NCBI GenBank assembly: GCA_963691705.1
Contig: OY829544.1
Coordinates: 4,781,501-4,845,500 of the forward strand
Direction: 5' to 3'
Length of the DNA: 64,000 bases
DNA from: Viola odorata
Taxonomy: Eukaryota; Streptophyta; Magnoliopsida; Malpighiales; Violaceae
The notes under the pieces are model-generated. The model had not been told where the DNA came from and did not search any database. It saw nothing but the letters and a program-made list of their open reading frames with translations. Positions within the stretch are counted from its first letter, which is position 1; every line of letters starts with the position of its first letter. This document shows positions 39,230-50,452 of this stretch, in pieces. The translations under genes were made by a program, and so were the position numbers.

Positions 39230-42200
39230 ACTCTATCCTCTGTAATCTGTCCCATTTATTTTGGTGTCGCTCTGTTTTTAACTATAGGTACATGCTCCAC
39301 ATAATCACATGTACATATCCCACTGCTTTTTTGTGTTAAAAAACAAATCATGACAAAAATTAAAATAGTATTTTTTTTAATTAATTTTATAAGGTCCATT
39401 ATATCCAGGAAGATATATAAATCTTTTTAAAAAAAAAATGGTAATATAGATTTATAAATCTATTAAACATGCGAAACAAATCATGACAAAAATTAAAATA
39501 GTATTATTTCGCTCTCTCTCTTTTTGTTAGCTTGTTTCTTCGTCCGCTTGTAATCATTGTGGTGAATCAGAAGCAGACTTACCGAAGGAGCTGTGAATTG
39601 TGATCTAACGAAAAGTACTCTTTGTTCCGGTCAGTAACAATACGGTGACAAAATGGTACTACGAGATCATAACCCTTAATCCTGTCAAGACCCATTTCGT
39701 TTTAAAAATGAGATTATAGTTGTGAAATTAGACAAATCTGGGACTAGATTCATGGGTAAATCATCGTAAACTTTAACAGATATTAAGTTTAGAAAAAAAG
39801 TAGGATTCATTGTTTTTTTCTCGATAAGGTGAATTTTTTTGTTAAATATAAAATAAAAAACAAATTATAAATTTGATAAGTAAAAAATAAAATGCAAATT
39901 AGTGCCACATAATTTTTAGACGGGACATACTCAAAGAGTTCTAATTTCGTTCTTATATATGACGAGTCTGTCCCGTCCTATTTATTAAATGAGTTAAAAG
40001 ATTTAATTTCATTTTTATCCAAACTGAGACCAACGAAACTAGTATGTGAGATCGAAATTAAACCCCTGTAACGAAAGTACATGTCGTTTGCATTAGCTTC
40101 CAAAACAATAAGAAATATCCTCTCTTTTTTAAAAGAATTATTAGCAAATAATAAAATAATCAAAGTTAGTAAAAAAGTTAAACTAAAAAAATATATATTA
40201 TATTTTATAATCAAATTTAGAAATGAAATTTATTATCAAATTCTACTTCTATTTATAAAAGGTAAAAAATTAAATATTTTTCTCGGCAACAGGAAATCTA
40301 CTTGTTCCTCAAACTTGAAACATTTGTCATCTAATTGATTCCAATATTGTAGTTATCATGTATGAAATGTATTAGCATTAATTCTAAAATTAAGTGGAAG
40401 CATAGTTCTACATAGTAGGAAAAAATGGAAAATATAGATTAATACTTCCTTGAATTTTCAAAATGATACTTATTTTCAAGGCATGAGTCGTGAATATCAC
40501 ATATAGTTACATCAAGTTCTTAATTAGGGAATTTTCCCACCAATATACAATTTAATTGTTTAGTCATTAGTGACAGACCACCAGCTGCAGGTACTTGTAT
40601 AAAATAGTTTTTTAATAAATAAGCTAATTAGATTTTTTCCCCATTTTTAAGTACTTTTTTAACTGAAATTAATTTCGTTGGAGCATTGTTGGTGGTTCTC
40701 TGACTCTCACTATAGTTTTGTTTCATTTTCAGAACTCGAACTCGATATCTTAGTTAAAAATGAACAAATTTCTTACTACTTAATCAAACCAACCAATATT
40801 GGTAGATTCTTTTTATAAGAAAAAACAAATACGTCATCATACCACCAACAATTGAGCACTTAATCTCACAATTAGTTAACAGTAAGGTCTTCAAATGGTG
40901 GAAAGTGAAATGATTAGTTTTTGCACTAGAGAGTAGAAACTTGGAAGTGAAGAGATTGGAATGATTATGTTAGATCCTCCTCCTCAACTAACACTTTCTG
41001 TAGAGAAACTTTTAATTTAGTGCCGGAAATTTCCTTTCTCCTCTCTAAACGAAAATCGTTGAAAGTACCGCAACTAATTTCTATTTTAGTTTAATTATAA
41101 TGGAAATTAAAAGGCAGGGTAAGATTAGGATAGGTCAATTTGAGGTCTTTCTGGGGCAGAGGTTAGGGCAGGGATTAGAGTCGGCCAAAGCAATACTCTG
41201 TCACCACCACAAGCTAGTCAGCTCTGGTGGGTCAGTGCCTATTACGTCTGCCCAAAAGTCTCCTCCTGCTACTTTCTTTCTGCTGAGTTCGTCGAGCTCT
41301 TTATTTTATGGATCATAACGGACAAACACAAATTGCCCAAAATAATAAAATTGTCAATATTCCATCAAATTCCACAGGTTTGTTGTGTGAATGTGAATGA
41401 AATTAATACTGCCACCAATCTTACTGTGCCGTTTGATCAAGAAGGTACTCCTTCCCTTTCTTTATGTACCAGTAAATAAATATAGCACAGTAATTATTTT
41501 GTTTTCTTATATACATCACCCGCATTCATGAGAGCTCCATACCAATCCCTTATCACTGTCAGGTCCACTAAAAGTTAGAGTAAACGGTACTCTTTCCGGT
41601 CCGAATTAAATAACGTTTTAGCATTTACTTTTATTGTTTCGGCATGTATCTTAAAACGGCCGGAACAGTCACTATTTGAGACAATTTTACCCCTAATTTT
41701 TTCTCGGAAGTACGTTAAAGATTAACGTACGTTCGAAAAAAAAGTACGGATTTTTTGGGGTCAAATAGTGAGTCATCCGGCCTCCTCAATGTGTATTCCC
41801 TACTAAATATTGGGATACGAGAAAGTCATTTAATTCGTGCCAGAGAGAGTATTATTGAGTATTTCAAAATAGTTGCTTTCCCTAAAACTCGAAAATGATA
41901 ATCCTCCCCAACCCAACCAAAACCTGAGCCTACCCACTCATTCGAGGTGCGTTGGTGGGTATTTTATGGATTCGGGAATTACCTGACCTGTTTTGACCAG
42001 GTATCGGGATAGGCACGGGGCATACAAAACCCGCCCCATTACACACCTATATCTATTGGCATGTATTTACGAAAATATCATTAATAATAGTAATAACCTA
42101 AGATAAACACTTACACACAAATTCATAGTATTAGAACTAATATTCCGCTGACTTTAAATATAATTTGTTTGTTAATTGTTAGTGTTAAACATTAATGTTA

Positions 42201-42759
42201 AAAAAAAAAGAATATAGGGGCGGGCGAGTTTAAAGGTGGGTATGGGCCGAGTTATTTTTTGAGAATGTAAAGTTTTGAGTAAAAGTGAAACCCACGGGTA
42301 ATACCGTACACAGCCCGTTACCCATAAGGCGGGGAATACCCGACCCTTTCAGACACGGGTCTGATTTAAGGGTTTCGAACATTAAGACATTGAAAAACAT
42401 TAGTCGAATTTTCTCCATCTCCAAACTAAAAAATATCACATGATTACAAAGTTTTAAATTAAGAAAATAAAATAAAAAAACAAAAAAACTGGAATATTAT
42501 TTCTACTTAAGATACTTTACTATTTCCATTAATTATTTCTCCTTAATAATTAGGAGTTTATTCTACTTAACATATTTTACTATTTCCATTACTTATTTCT
42601 CCTTAACAATTAGGAGTAAACTAGTAGTAAAGTTCAATAAAAATTTATCTAAAAAGTAATAAAACGTCATTTTATTTAACACAAGTAAAAATTTCAAAAC
42701 TATTATTTAATTTGAGATGGAGGAGAGAGTATTTCATAAGTTCAACTGAATAGTTTATT
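39230..42759. other. AT-rich intergenic DNA, no gene recognised
   Basis: This is the promoter side of the GIL1/IRKI-like gene at first. Around 41900-42060 and 42215-42370 are GC-richer blocks with acccgcccc, cccgttacccataaggcgggg and cacgggt motifs, probably ends of a diverged transposon. The ORF at 41100-41318 has no recognisable domain. Confidence 0.45.
42501..42620. repeat. Two-copy tandem repeat, period 60
   Basis: The segment ttctacttaa..ta.tttactatttccatta.ttatttctccttaa.aattaggagt is present at 42501-42560 and 42561-42620. Confidence 0.88.
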
Positions 42760-43454
42760 TTAGGGTCTGTTTGGCAGTCCAGTTCTGTGGGGAAATGGTC
42801 AGTGGGGAAATGTTCAGTTGGAGAACAACATCTGGGAAACGGAGGGTGCTGTTTGGTAAAATAATTGTAAAAATTCAGTGGGGAAACGAAATCTGGGAAA
42901 CGGAGGGTGCTGTTTGGTAGTCCAGTTTACCAAAACTATGGTTTGGATGTAAAATGACCATAAAGGGCATAATTCATTTTAAGTGTTTAATTTTTTTTAT
43001 TTTTTTATCTTTATATATATTTTTAATCAATTTATTTATAATCTAACATCTACCAAATATTTATCTAATATCATAAATAAATTAAACTTATTTAAATCAT
43101 AAAAAAATTAAAATTTATTAATACCATAAAAAAATTGAGCTTTTAATACCAGAAATAAATAAAAGATATTTATCTAATATAATAGAAAAATAAAACATAT
43201 TTGGAATTACATGAATAACTTACATATTTCATTTTGTTTAAAAAGTAATCAAAACAATTGTTAGATTATAATTATTATATAATTATTAATTAAACTACTC
43301 TTAATGATTATCAACCAATCGTTCTTAATTTAATTAAGTATGACAAAATTATAAATTTGATTTCCACCGCAATATCGATGATTAACAAACAGGCAAAAAA
43401 GAAAGAAAAAAGGACCAGAAAAGCAAAATTGTACACTAAACTTTGTGATTTATA

Positions 43455-44142
43455 TTATGAATCAACTTTACAAGAAGATAATCTAGATTTTCTATCAAAG
43501 TCCAACAAAAGTATGGAGGTATTATCCTTAGTACGCAGTGTTCTAGCCTCGCTCAACAAAAAAATAGCTATCTTCTCAGTTGAATTATCGCCGTCTGTAG
43601 AGTATTTATCATTCCCCTGTGTCAAACACCAACGTTAATATTGCAATGTCGTGGAGCATGCACATACGAAAAATCTCAATCGAACCTTTACTGGTGGTCT
43701 ATAAAAAGCTTACCTCAAGGATAAACTGAAAGGCTTTTTTAACACCAATGACATCCCAAAAGCCATCACTGCAAGTTTTACACAAAGCTATATTCATGTA
43801 TCCAAAATATTTAGCTATAAAAAGAAACTATGAACTTTACGTAACAGTCGTCCAAGAAAAAGAGACCAGCATTCCAACGGTCGGGTTCAAGTAGTATCAA
43901 ATGCAGATAAAGAATCATGAGTTATTGACGAACTTGAGATAGGACAGCATAAATACCAGACACTATGATGATTTATGACCAAAAATTAAGAAATATATGA
44001 TAAGAATGTCACCTTGCCAATAATGTGAAGGCACTGTTTGCTTGATCAATATGCACTGCTTGACTTATGTAAGGCTCAGAGCTGAAGCGAGCATCCTGCT
44101 GTTTCAGAAATTTGTCCCCAAGCATTCGAGCAAGGTTCAAGC
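43455..44142 (-). pseudogene. Captured 3' fragment of a PP2C protein phosphatase gene
   Basis: Three exons in one open frame, 44013-44142, 43714-43768 and 43455-43616, are joined by two intact GT-AG introns and end at a TAA. They code for the last 114 or so residues of a PP2C-family Ser/Thr phosphatase. The first exon has LARMLGDKFLKQQDARF and SEPYISQAVHIDQA. The second completes the metal-site motif SDGFWDVIGVKKAFQFILE. The third has EKIAIFLLSEARTLRTKDNT, ending in a hydrophobic strand and a short tail. The motif set is most like kinase-associated protein phosphatase (KAPP/PP2C70-like), but I am unsure of the subgroup. The donor gene is not in this window. The fragment lacks the N-terminal metal-binding Asp residues, so it cannot be an active phosphatase. 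Retained introns show capture from DNA. Confidence 0.88.
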
Positions 44143-44439
44143 CTGGAAAGAGGGGCGTGGTTAAATAAGGAAGAATATATCAAGTGGAAGATCCTTAGCG
44201 TGATTACGGTAAGAGCTTACCGTGATTACGCTAAGAGAAAAATGCTTAGCGTGATCACGCTAAGCCCTTACCGTGATTCACGGTAAGCACTGATTTAAAT
44301 CCATACGTTTTTCAAAATACATTTTTTCAAAACTTGTCTTTATATAAAACCTTTTGACACTATTTCTTGAGGTAATTAAACATTAAACAAGTGTTAGTTT
44401 CACATGGAACATGACAAATGAAAATAAATTGCTCCCAAT

Positions 44440-45420
44440 TAGCCATTTCAAATGCTACCAATTAATGACCAGCCAAACGAGCTCGAAAATCAGCCACAAT
44501 CAAGCATGAAAATAGCCATAAATAAGCATGAAAACGCAGCCACAAAAAGCATGAAAAACCCAGCCATTCAAGCCTATTTTGGAACAACATTTCAGCAGCA
44601 AATACACCTCAATTTGACAGCATTTCGGCGACATAAATTAGCAACGAAACAAGCTACGATTGGACACTAAAAGGGGTGCATTTGGACAGCTAAAAGAGCT
44701 ACAAAATGGACAACAAAATATGCGTGAATTGGCAGCAAAATGGGCATCAAATTGACAGCTAGAATAAGCTTAATATTGACAGCAAAACATGCATAATTTG
44801 GCAGCAAAACGGACACTATTTCGTCATCAAAACGAACTCCCAATTGACCGCAAAAATAGCATGAAAATGGAAGCAATTATCAGTGCAAAATTGACAGCAA
44901 AATGAGCAAAGATTGACAGCAAAGTGGCGTGGTTTTGGCAGCAGCACAAGCACCCATTTCGACAACAAAATCAACAGCCTTTCGGCAACAAAAACGGACA
45001 CTAAATGAGCAACGATTCGTCAACGAATTGACAGCATTATAAACACCAAATTGGCAGCACCTAAACACACATTTTGACAGCTAGAATGAGCTGAATTCAA
45101 CACTTAAATGGGCATTATTTCGGCAACAAAAGGCAAGCTCGCATTCATCAACCAAAACAGCCCTAATTGAACACAAAAATTGCCCACAAATTAGCTACGA
45201 AACAGTTCTAACATTAGCTATAAACAAAGAACCAAATCATGCAAACTAAATTCCAAATCATGGTAACTAATTTGACAGCAAACAGACAACATTTTGACAA
45301 CAAATAGAGCACTATTATGACAGCAAAGTAAGCATACATTTGACAGCAAAAATGGTGATTATTTTGGCAACAAAGTGAGCTAACATTCAGCAACAAAACG
45401 AACTATAATTGAATACAAAA
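44440..45420. repeat. Degenerate minisatellite of ttgacagcaaaatg motifs
   Basis: The phrase (a)ttgacagcaaaatg.gca recurs more than a dozen times, with variants such as tttggcagcaaaacg, tttcggcaacaaaa and ttgacagctagaat, at roughly 25-35 base spacing. The minus-strand frames read as Cys/Phe/Leu-rich repeats (for example FAVNL, CCQ), which explains several short ORFs here; I do not consider them genes. Confidence 0.75.
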
Positions 45421-45503
45421 TTAGATTGTCTTCGAGCTGAGTTTAACTCAATAGCAAATCAACGATAACTAAAAATAAGAAATAAATAAATAAAATTTCT
45501 CAC

Positions 45504-45704
45504 TCTTCTAAAACAATTACAGCAATAAATGTCACAGGCATCAGTATCAGCCGGAGGAAAATAGAAGTAAGGATTACCCGCGGCCAAAGCTTCAAAATCG
45601 GGTTCCATGGAGGAAGAAGAAACGGCATCACTTTTCCGACTCTTTGAAGACGGTTTCTTTGGTGTATTAGTCCTAGCACGCTTAGAAGAGGATCCTTTGG
45701 CCAT
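45504..45704 (-). CDS. Short element-borne ORF, possible first exon
   Basis: The ATG at 45704 is followed by 67 codons ending at a good donor (agaaga|gtgaga). The first 30 or so residues are basic and Ser-rich (KRARTNTPKKPSSKSRKS, nuclear-signal-like). They are followed by an acidic/aromatic part (NPYFYFPPADTDACD) and a CCNC cluster. I recognise no family. It sits just inside the right terminus of Harbinger element 2, where element 1 carries its captured KEULE exons. It may be a native element ORF or another captured first exon. Its phase (complete codon) does not match the first PP2C exon, so a direct two-exon fusion would be out of frame. Confidence 0.4.
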
Positions 45705-46474
45705 ATTGAGTGGAAATAAAGAGGATTTTGGAGTGAAAAACGAATTTTGGGAGTTAGGGTTCCAAAATGGGAATTTTATGGGTTATGGAGATTGAGCGAT
45801 TAATCCCTAAAATTGACACATGATTTTTGTTTAGGATTGAATGAGGAGTGTTTAGCTAAATTTTGGCTGGATTTCGTCATGATTTGAGCAAGAAATCGAA
45901 GAAGTCGAATTTTGGAGAAGGAGAGGGGAAATGGTCGGGCTAGAGGAGAGAGCTGGAAAGTGAGGAAGAAGACGTGAACAGTATTTTTTTATTTTATATA
46001 CTTGGTAGCATCGTAATTAAACAAGAATAGAAAGGTTATTTTTGTCCAAATAAATGAGCCCCTCCATCCCGCAAATGGCCCTTTTCCTCATCTTGCCAAT
46101 CAACCAAATTCAGCCAATTCCCTCACCTTGTATTTTCCTGGGTTGGCCACCCAATTTCAAAATTTTCACCTTGAATGGGTAAACACCATTCAACCCATTT
46201 CAGTTTGGGAATGCTGGGTTGGGTACCCAACCCAGACTCCCAAACAGGCACTTAATCACTTTTAGATTGAATTATTTTAGTATGAATTCACCGAAACTCT
46301 ATATAATAATTAAAATCTGTTTCTACACACACATATTTAGATATCGGTTAAAATGGGCTAGAAGGAAGGAATGAATTGAGAAAAATTATATAGCGCACTC
46401 GATATTTCATTTAAGCATTCGCTCATCAATAGAATAATTATACGTGGATTTACTAAATAATCAATACGTACATA

Positions 46475-46947
46475 CTCCCTCCGTCATTTTATACATGACG
46501 CCCCAAGGCAAATTCCCAAAATCCAATTTTAGTGGTCCTCAAACGACACGCCGTTTGGCTCAAAACGTCAGGTCACACGCGGATTTTTTTGGAAATAAAA
46601 AAGTTAGTGGACCATACTCACTCCATCTCCATCTTCTCACTCCAACAACAACCTTCTCACTCCTCACTCTCACTCCTCACTCCATCTCCTCCATTTCCTT
46701 TCTTATTTCCTTAACCACAAAACCAAAAATCAAACAAAAAATATAGGATTGTTATGCTGGAATTGAGGATTCAAATGATATGAATATTGACATATTTTGT
46801 AATTTTTTTGGAAATTTTTGGATTTAAAGAAGAGAAGCAAAGAAGAGAGAGAGAGTGATTGTTGAGGAAGAAAGTGACGTCGACACGTAGCCACCTTTAA
46901 AAAACGGAAATAGTGGGCCCGCGTCAAGTATAAAATGACGGAGGGAG
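46475..46947. mobile_element. Stowaway-like MITE (Tc1/mariner), 473 bp
   Basis: The terminal inverted repeats are ctccctccgtcattttatac, identical over 20 bases at both ends, and TA flanks both sides. The CTCCCTCCGT start is the Stowaway hallmark. There is no coding capacity. Confidence 0.92.
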
Positions 46948-46949
46948 TA

Positions 46950-48544
46950 TTCCATAATTCGAACACACCTCGACAGGGAAGGAGCTAAAATGTGTGGGCG
47001 GGGGCAGTCATAATCAAGCATTTATGAGTGATTTAGCAAAGGAATTATGGCATTTAATGTTTTATGTCTTTATCTTAACTGCCCAACTACACACATGAAA
47101 TTAAATTGAAAGCCCCTCTCCCTCCATGCGGTGGATCATATCTATAAATGCCCATTGCCTACTACCAACGACTTGAAGTGACCACATGGACCCTAATAAA
47201 TGAGACAATGAGGCACCAAAATTCAACTGTACTGCTACTATTAGTAATACTAACTTTTAGGACATAGATAAATAAATATATAAAAAAACGATTTTTTATC
47301 CGTTGGAACAAGAATAGTATTTTTATCAGTTTAATAGATTTAGAAATAGTTATGGTTTAGATTATTTACATTTTGTCCCCAATTTTTATAATCTTCTTTT
47401 ATTTTTTAACTAATTATTTTTTATGATTTTTTAAATAATAAAAAAGGCCAAAGTTGCAACTTTATTAGGAAATTTAGAATGATATTTCATGATTTAAAAT
47501 TAGTCAAAGTAAAATATTTTGCAAACTATAGATTTTATTTATATACCGTACCCTTAAACATTTATAAGCTAAATATTTCATATATATTTGTTAGACAGGT
47601 AAAAAAAATTGAACAACGTGACATAAAAATCTAGTATTAACAAAACTATACACTAAAATAAACAAATAAAAAATGGTATTTCAAAGAAGAAAAAACAAAT
47701 GGTCCTTAATTTATTTTTTGCTAGGCGCTGACCTGCAGTAAGTGTCACGTACATGTTTGTATGGTAGCATGTATTATTAGAGAGGATTTGCTTGTAAAAC
47801 AACCATCAAAACATGTGAATTATTATTTTTGTTGTCGAATTGAATTTTTATTTCTTGCAATAATTATAAAATGTTGTAAGTTATAAAAATTCAAATAAAT
47901 AAGTTTAATTAATATAAAAGAATAAAAGCAAAAATCTAAGAATTATTTTTTGTATATCTTTGTAGATTTGGACAGTCGTTTTACGTATGTGAAGAATGAG
48001 AGTAGAAAGGGTGACAGTCACAGGCAGCGCTGCAGCGGATGTATATGTTTATGCCATCAAAATCAGTTAGGTTACTTCAATCAATAATCAATACTAGCTA
48101 CGTAACAATTTTATCTTAATGATTAATAAGCCCTAGTTATTAAAAGAATAAAAAAAAAAAACTAAGCCAATAATAATCCAATATGATGATTAATATGTAC
48201 AACCAAACAAAACTCTCATTTCAATTATAGGAATTATACACATACACTACTATCATCAATAGTAACAATCAGACAATCCAATCAATCAAATCAGAAAAGA
48301 ACAAGAGAATAGGTATTTAGAAAAATACCCTCAATCACAACCCAATAAACAGTCAACACCGTTCACCTTAAAGAACTCGAAGTAAAATTTGACCCACCGA
48401 ACAAACTATTTCACTGAAATTTAAAACAACTTTCGCTTCTTGCTCAACTTCAATCACGATTATAAATATATGGAATCAACCATCGTACCTCGATTGGATC
48501 TCAATTTTTTCATCTCTTGTGTTGTCTTCAATCTTTCGTTGGTT
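46950..48544. other. AT-rich intergenic DNA
   Basis: No gene or clear repeat structure is seen. All ORFs are short and low in complexity. Confidence 0.5.
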
Positions 48545-48552
48545 GTACAAAG

Positions 48553-49244
48553 TAGGGTTGTACATGGGTCGAGTTGGGCCGGTTATGGCTCATAACCATC
48601 ACCAACCCGTCAAATATTTAGTGGGTCGGGTTGGGTCGATTATCCATCTATAACCGCTCAACCCGTCAATTGGCGGTTATAGGCGGTTAACCGCGGGTTG
48701 ACGGTTATAGAAATGCTAAAAATTTCTATAATATTTTGGTCTGAAATTCAAAATTTCTATACCAAATACAACTCTATTCTAATATAAACATCCAAAAGAT
48801 CAAGTGCAGCTGCAATATTCAAACCCAACTACCATTACTCTTGCAACCCAAAAGCCCCTTGTGAAGGAGAATAAATACAATTTCTAACAACCATGGTCGT
48901 GGCTGCAACCATAAATCCAAGCAAAACAGAAAGGTCATTCTCATGAATTGCTATGCAACTAAGAAAATGAATTTCAATTAATAATTGCGAGGTCATTCTT
49001 ATAAACTTACTTATGCTTATATACTTAGGGTTAATAGGTGGGTTGAATCGGTTATAAGCGGTTTTTAAAAACTCAATCCATTATCCGACTCAACCCAACT
49101 ATAATGGGTCGGTTATATAACTGTTACCCGCGGTTATAGCGGTTATGTCCTTTCAACGGGTTGGGTGAGGTCGGTTATACGGATCAGGTGGGTGAGGTCG
49201 GTTATACGGGTCAGGTAGGTTGGGTCGGTTTTTTGTACAGCCTA
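48553..49244. mobile_element. Non-autonomous hAT element, 692 bp
   Basis: The left end is tagggttgtac and the right end, read in reverse, is taggctgtac. Flanking eight-base repeats gtacaaag (48545-48552) and gcacaaag (49245-49252) differ at one base. Many subterminal copies of gggtcggttat, ggcggttat and their complements cluster inside both ends, as in plant hAT elements. No transposase ORF is present. Confidence 0.88.
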
Positions 49245-49252
49245 GCACAAAG

Positions 49253-50452
49253 CAATATGCCACACCTACGCTAGGCTAATCAATTTGATCAAACCTAAAT
49301 CCCAATTAATTCGACACAACCACCCTAATATGCCGCGGTGCGCCTCAATCAGCTCGCACTCCAATCTGTCTAGGTTCGTCTCTCTCTCGGTTGCCAAGAG
49401 TCCATAAATATAAATATATTCTTGCCATGTCAATGACAAAACCTAAACCAACTAGAATTTGGCTTCTTATCATACGAGGCATAACATCAACCGCCTCAGT
49501 CCTTTTCTTTTCTTTTCCTTTCTTTTCTTTCTTTTTCTAACCAATCACATAATTAATGACTATAAGGGTATGATAGGTGATCCATAGCCGATTCTAATGA
49601 GTAGTTCTATCGGCTTAGAAGGGACATTTTAGTTAACATTTAACGTCTAGAGTTAGATTTTAGGTTTGACATTTAATGTTTATTATAAATGAGATTTGGT
49701 GAGATTGTTTGACAAGAGATCTTATGTATTAAGTATAGTTTCATGTTGTGATTTGCCCCATCGTACAAGAGTGTGTTAAAGTAAAGTGCTCATAGTTGGA
49801 ATGGAACATTTAAGATAACTTTCAGATTATTTTATCGGGCTAGCGATCGGTATGGAATTTCAATTATATATAATTTATTTTAATTCAAATTTATGTGTAT
49901 AAAAAAATTATATATTTTTTGAAAATTCTAAACTATAATAGTTTAATCCAAAAAGGGTTTAATTAGGATAATTTTTCAAACATAGACAACCAAGGTGGTA
50001 AATAAATCACTTAAGCATACTTATTATTCATTTCCCATGTATCAAGCTTAACTGAGAACAGAAATAAAAAACGATGAAAAACACAATGGACCTAAGCCCA
50101 GAATCTCACGAATATAAAGTTATTTTGGGATTCTAATATCCACTACCTCATCTCTGATTATACTTGGGCTTCAAAGTGCGCGTTGTGCTCACTTTATGGA
50201 CCTAAGAGTAGTGTTTTTTCCTCTTACCTCTTTATGCGTTATTCTAAAAAAAATTAAAAATGAAGTGTTAATTTTTTATTTTTCAACATCCGGTCAAAAA
50301 AATACGATAGGAAAAAGGAAACAATCATCGCCGGATAAAGTTCCCATCTTTTTACCAGAAATTTCAAGGACTAAGAAAATCTAATCGTCACTCAAGTTTC
50401 AGCTCCATGTTTTGATCCAAAAGTCCGAGTTTCAGGTTCAATTTCGGTGTTT
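49253..50452. other. Intergenic DNA and promoter side of the acyltransferase gene
   Basis: No ORF of note. There is a cttttctttt pyrimidine tract near 49500-49540. The 5' leader of the next gene probably begins within the last 150-200 bases. Confidence 0.45.

Larger units (their letters stand above)
42763..46251 (-). mobile_element. Gene-capturing PIF/Harbinger element 2 (about 3.49 kb)
   Basis: The left end is gggtctgtttggcagtccag; the right end, read in reverse, is gtgcctgtttgggagtctgg. The element is flanked by tta on both sides (42760-42762 and 46252-46254). The palindrome gggttgggtacccaaccc at 46216-46233 sits just inside the right end. Its right 250 bases match the left end of element 1 in reverse, and its left 300 bases match the right end of element 1 in reverse, so it is a family member in opposite orientation. 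No transposase domain is visible. Inside are a PP2C gene fragment (43455-44142), a degenerate minisatellite (about 44440-45420) and a short ORF beside the right end (45504-45704), all on the minus strand. Confidence 0.87.

Noticed and set aside
44667..45396. Cys/Phe-rich minus-strand ORFs
   Set aside because: Translations of a degenerate minisatellite; no conserved domain and no stable frame.
44440..45420. CRISPR-like array
   Set aside because: Units are degenerate with no unique equal-length spacers, and the genome is a plant's.
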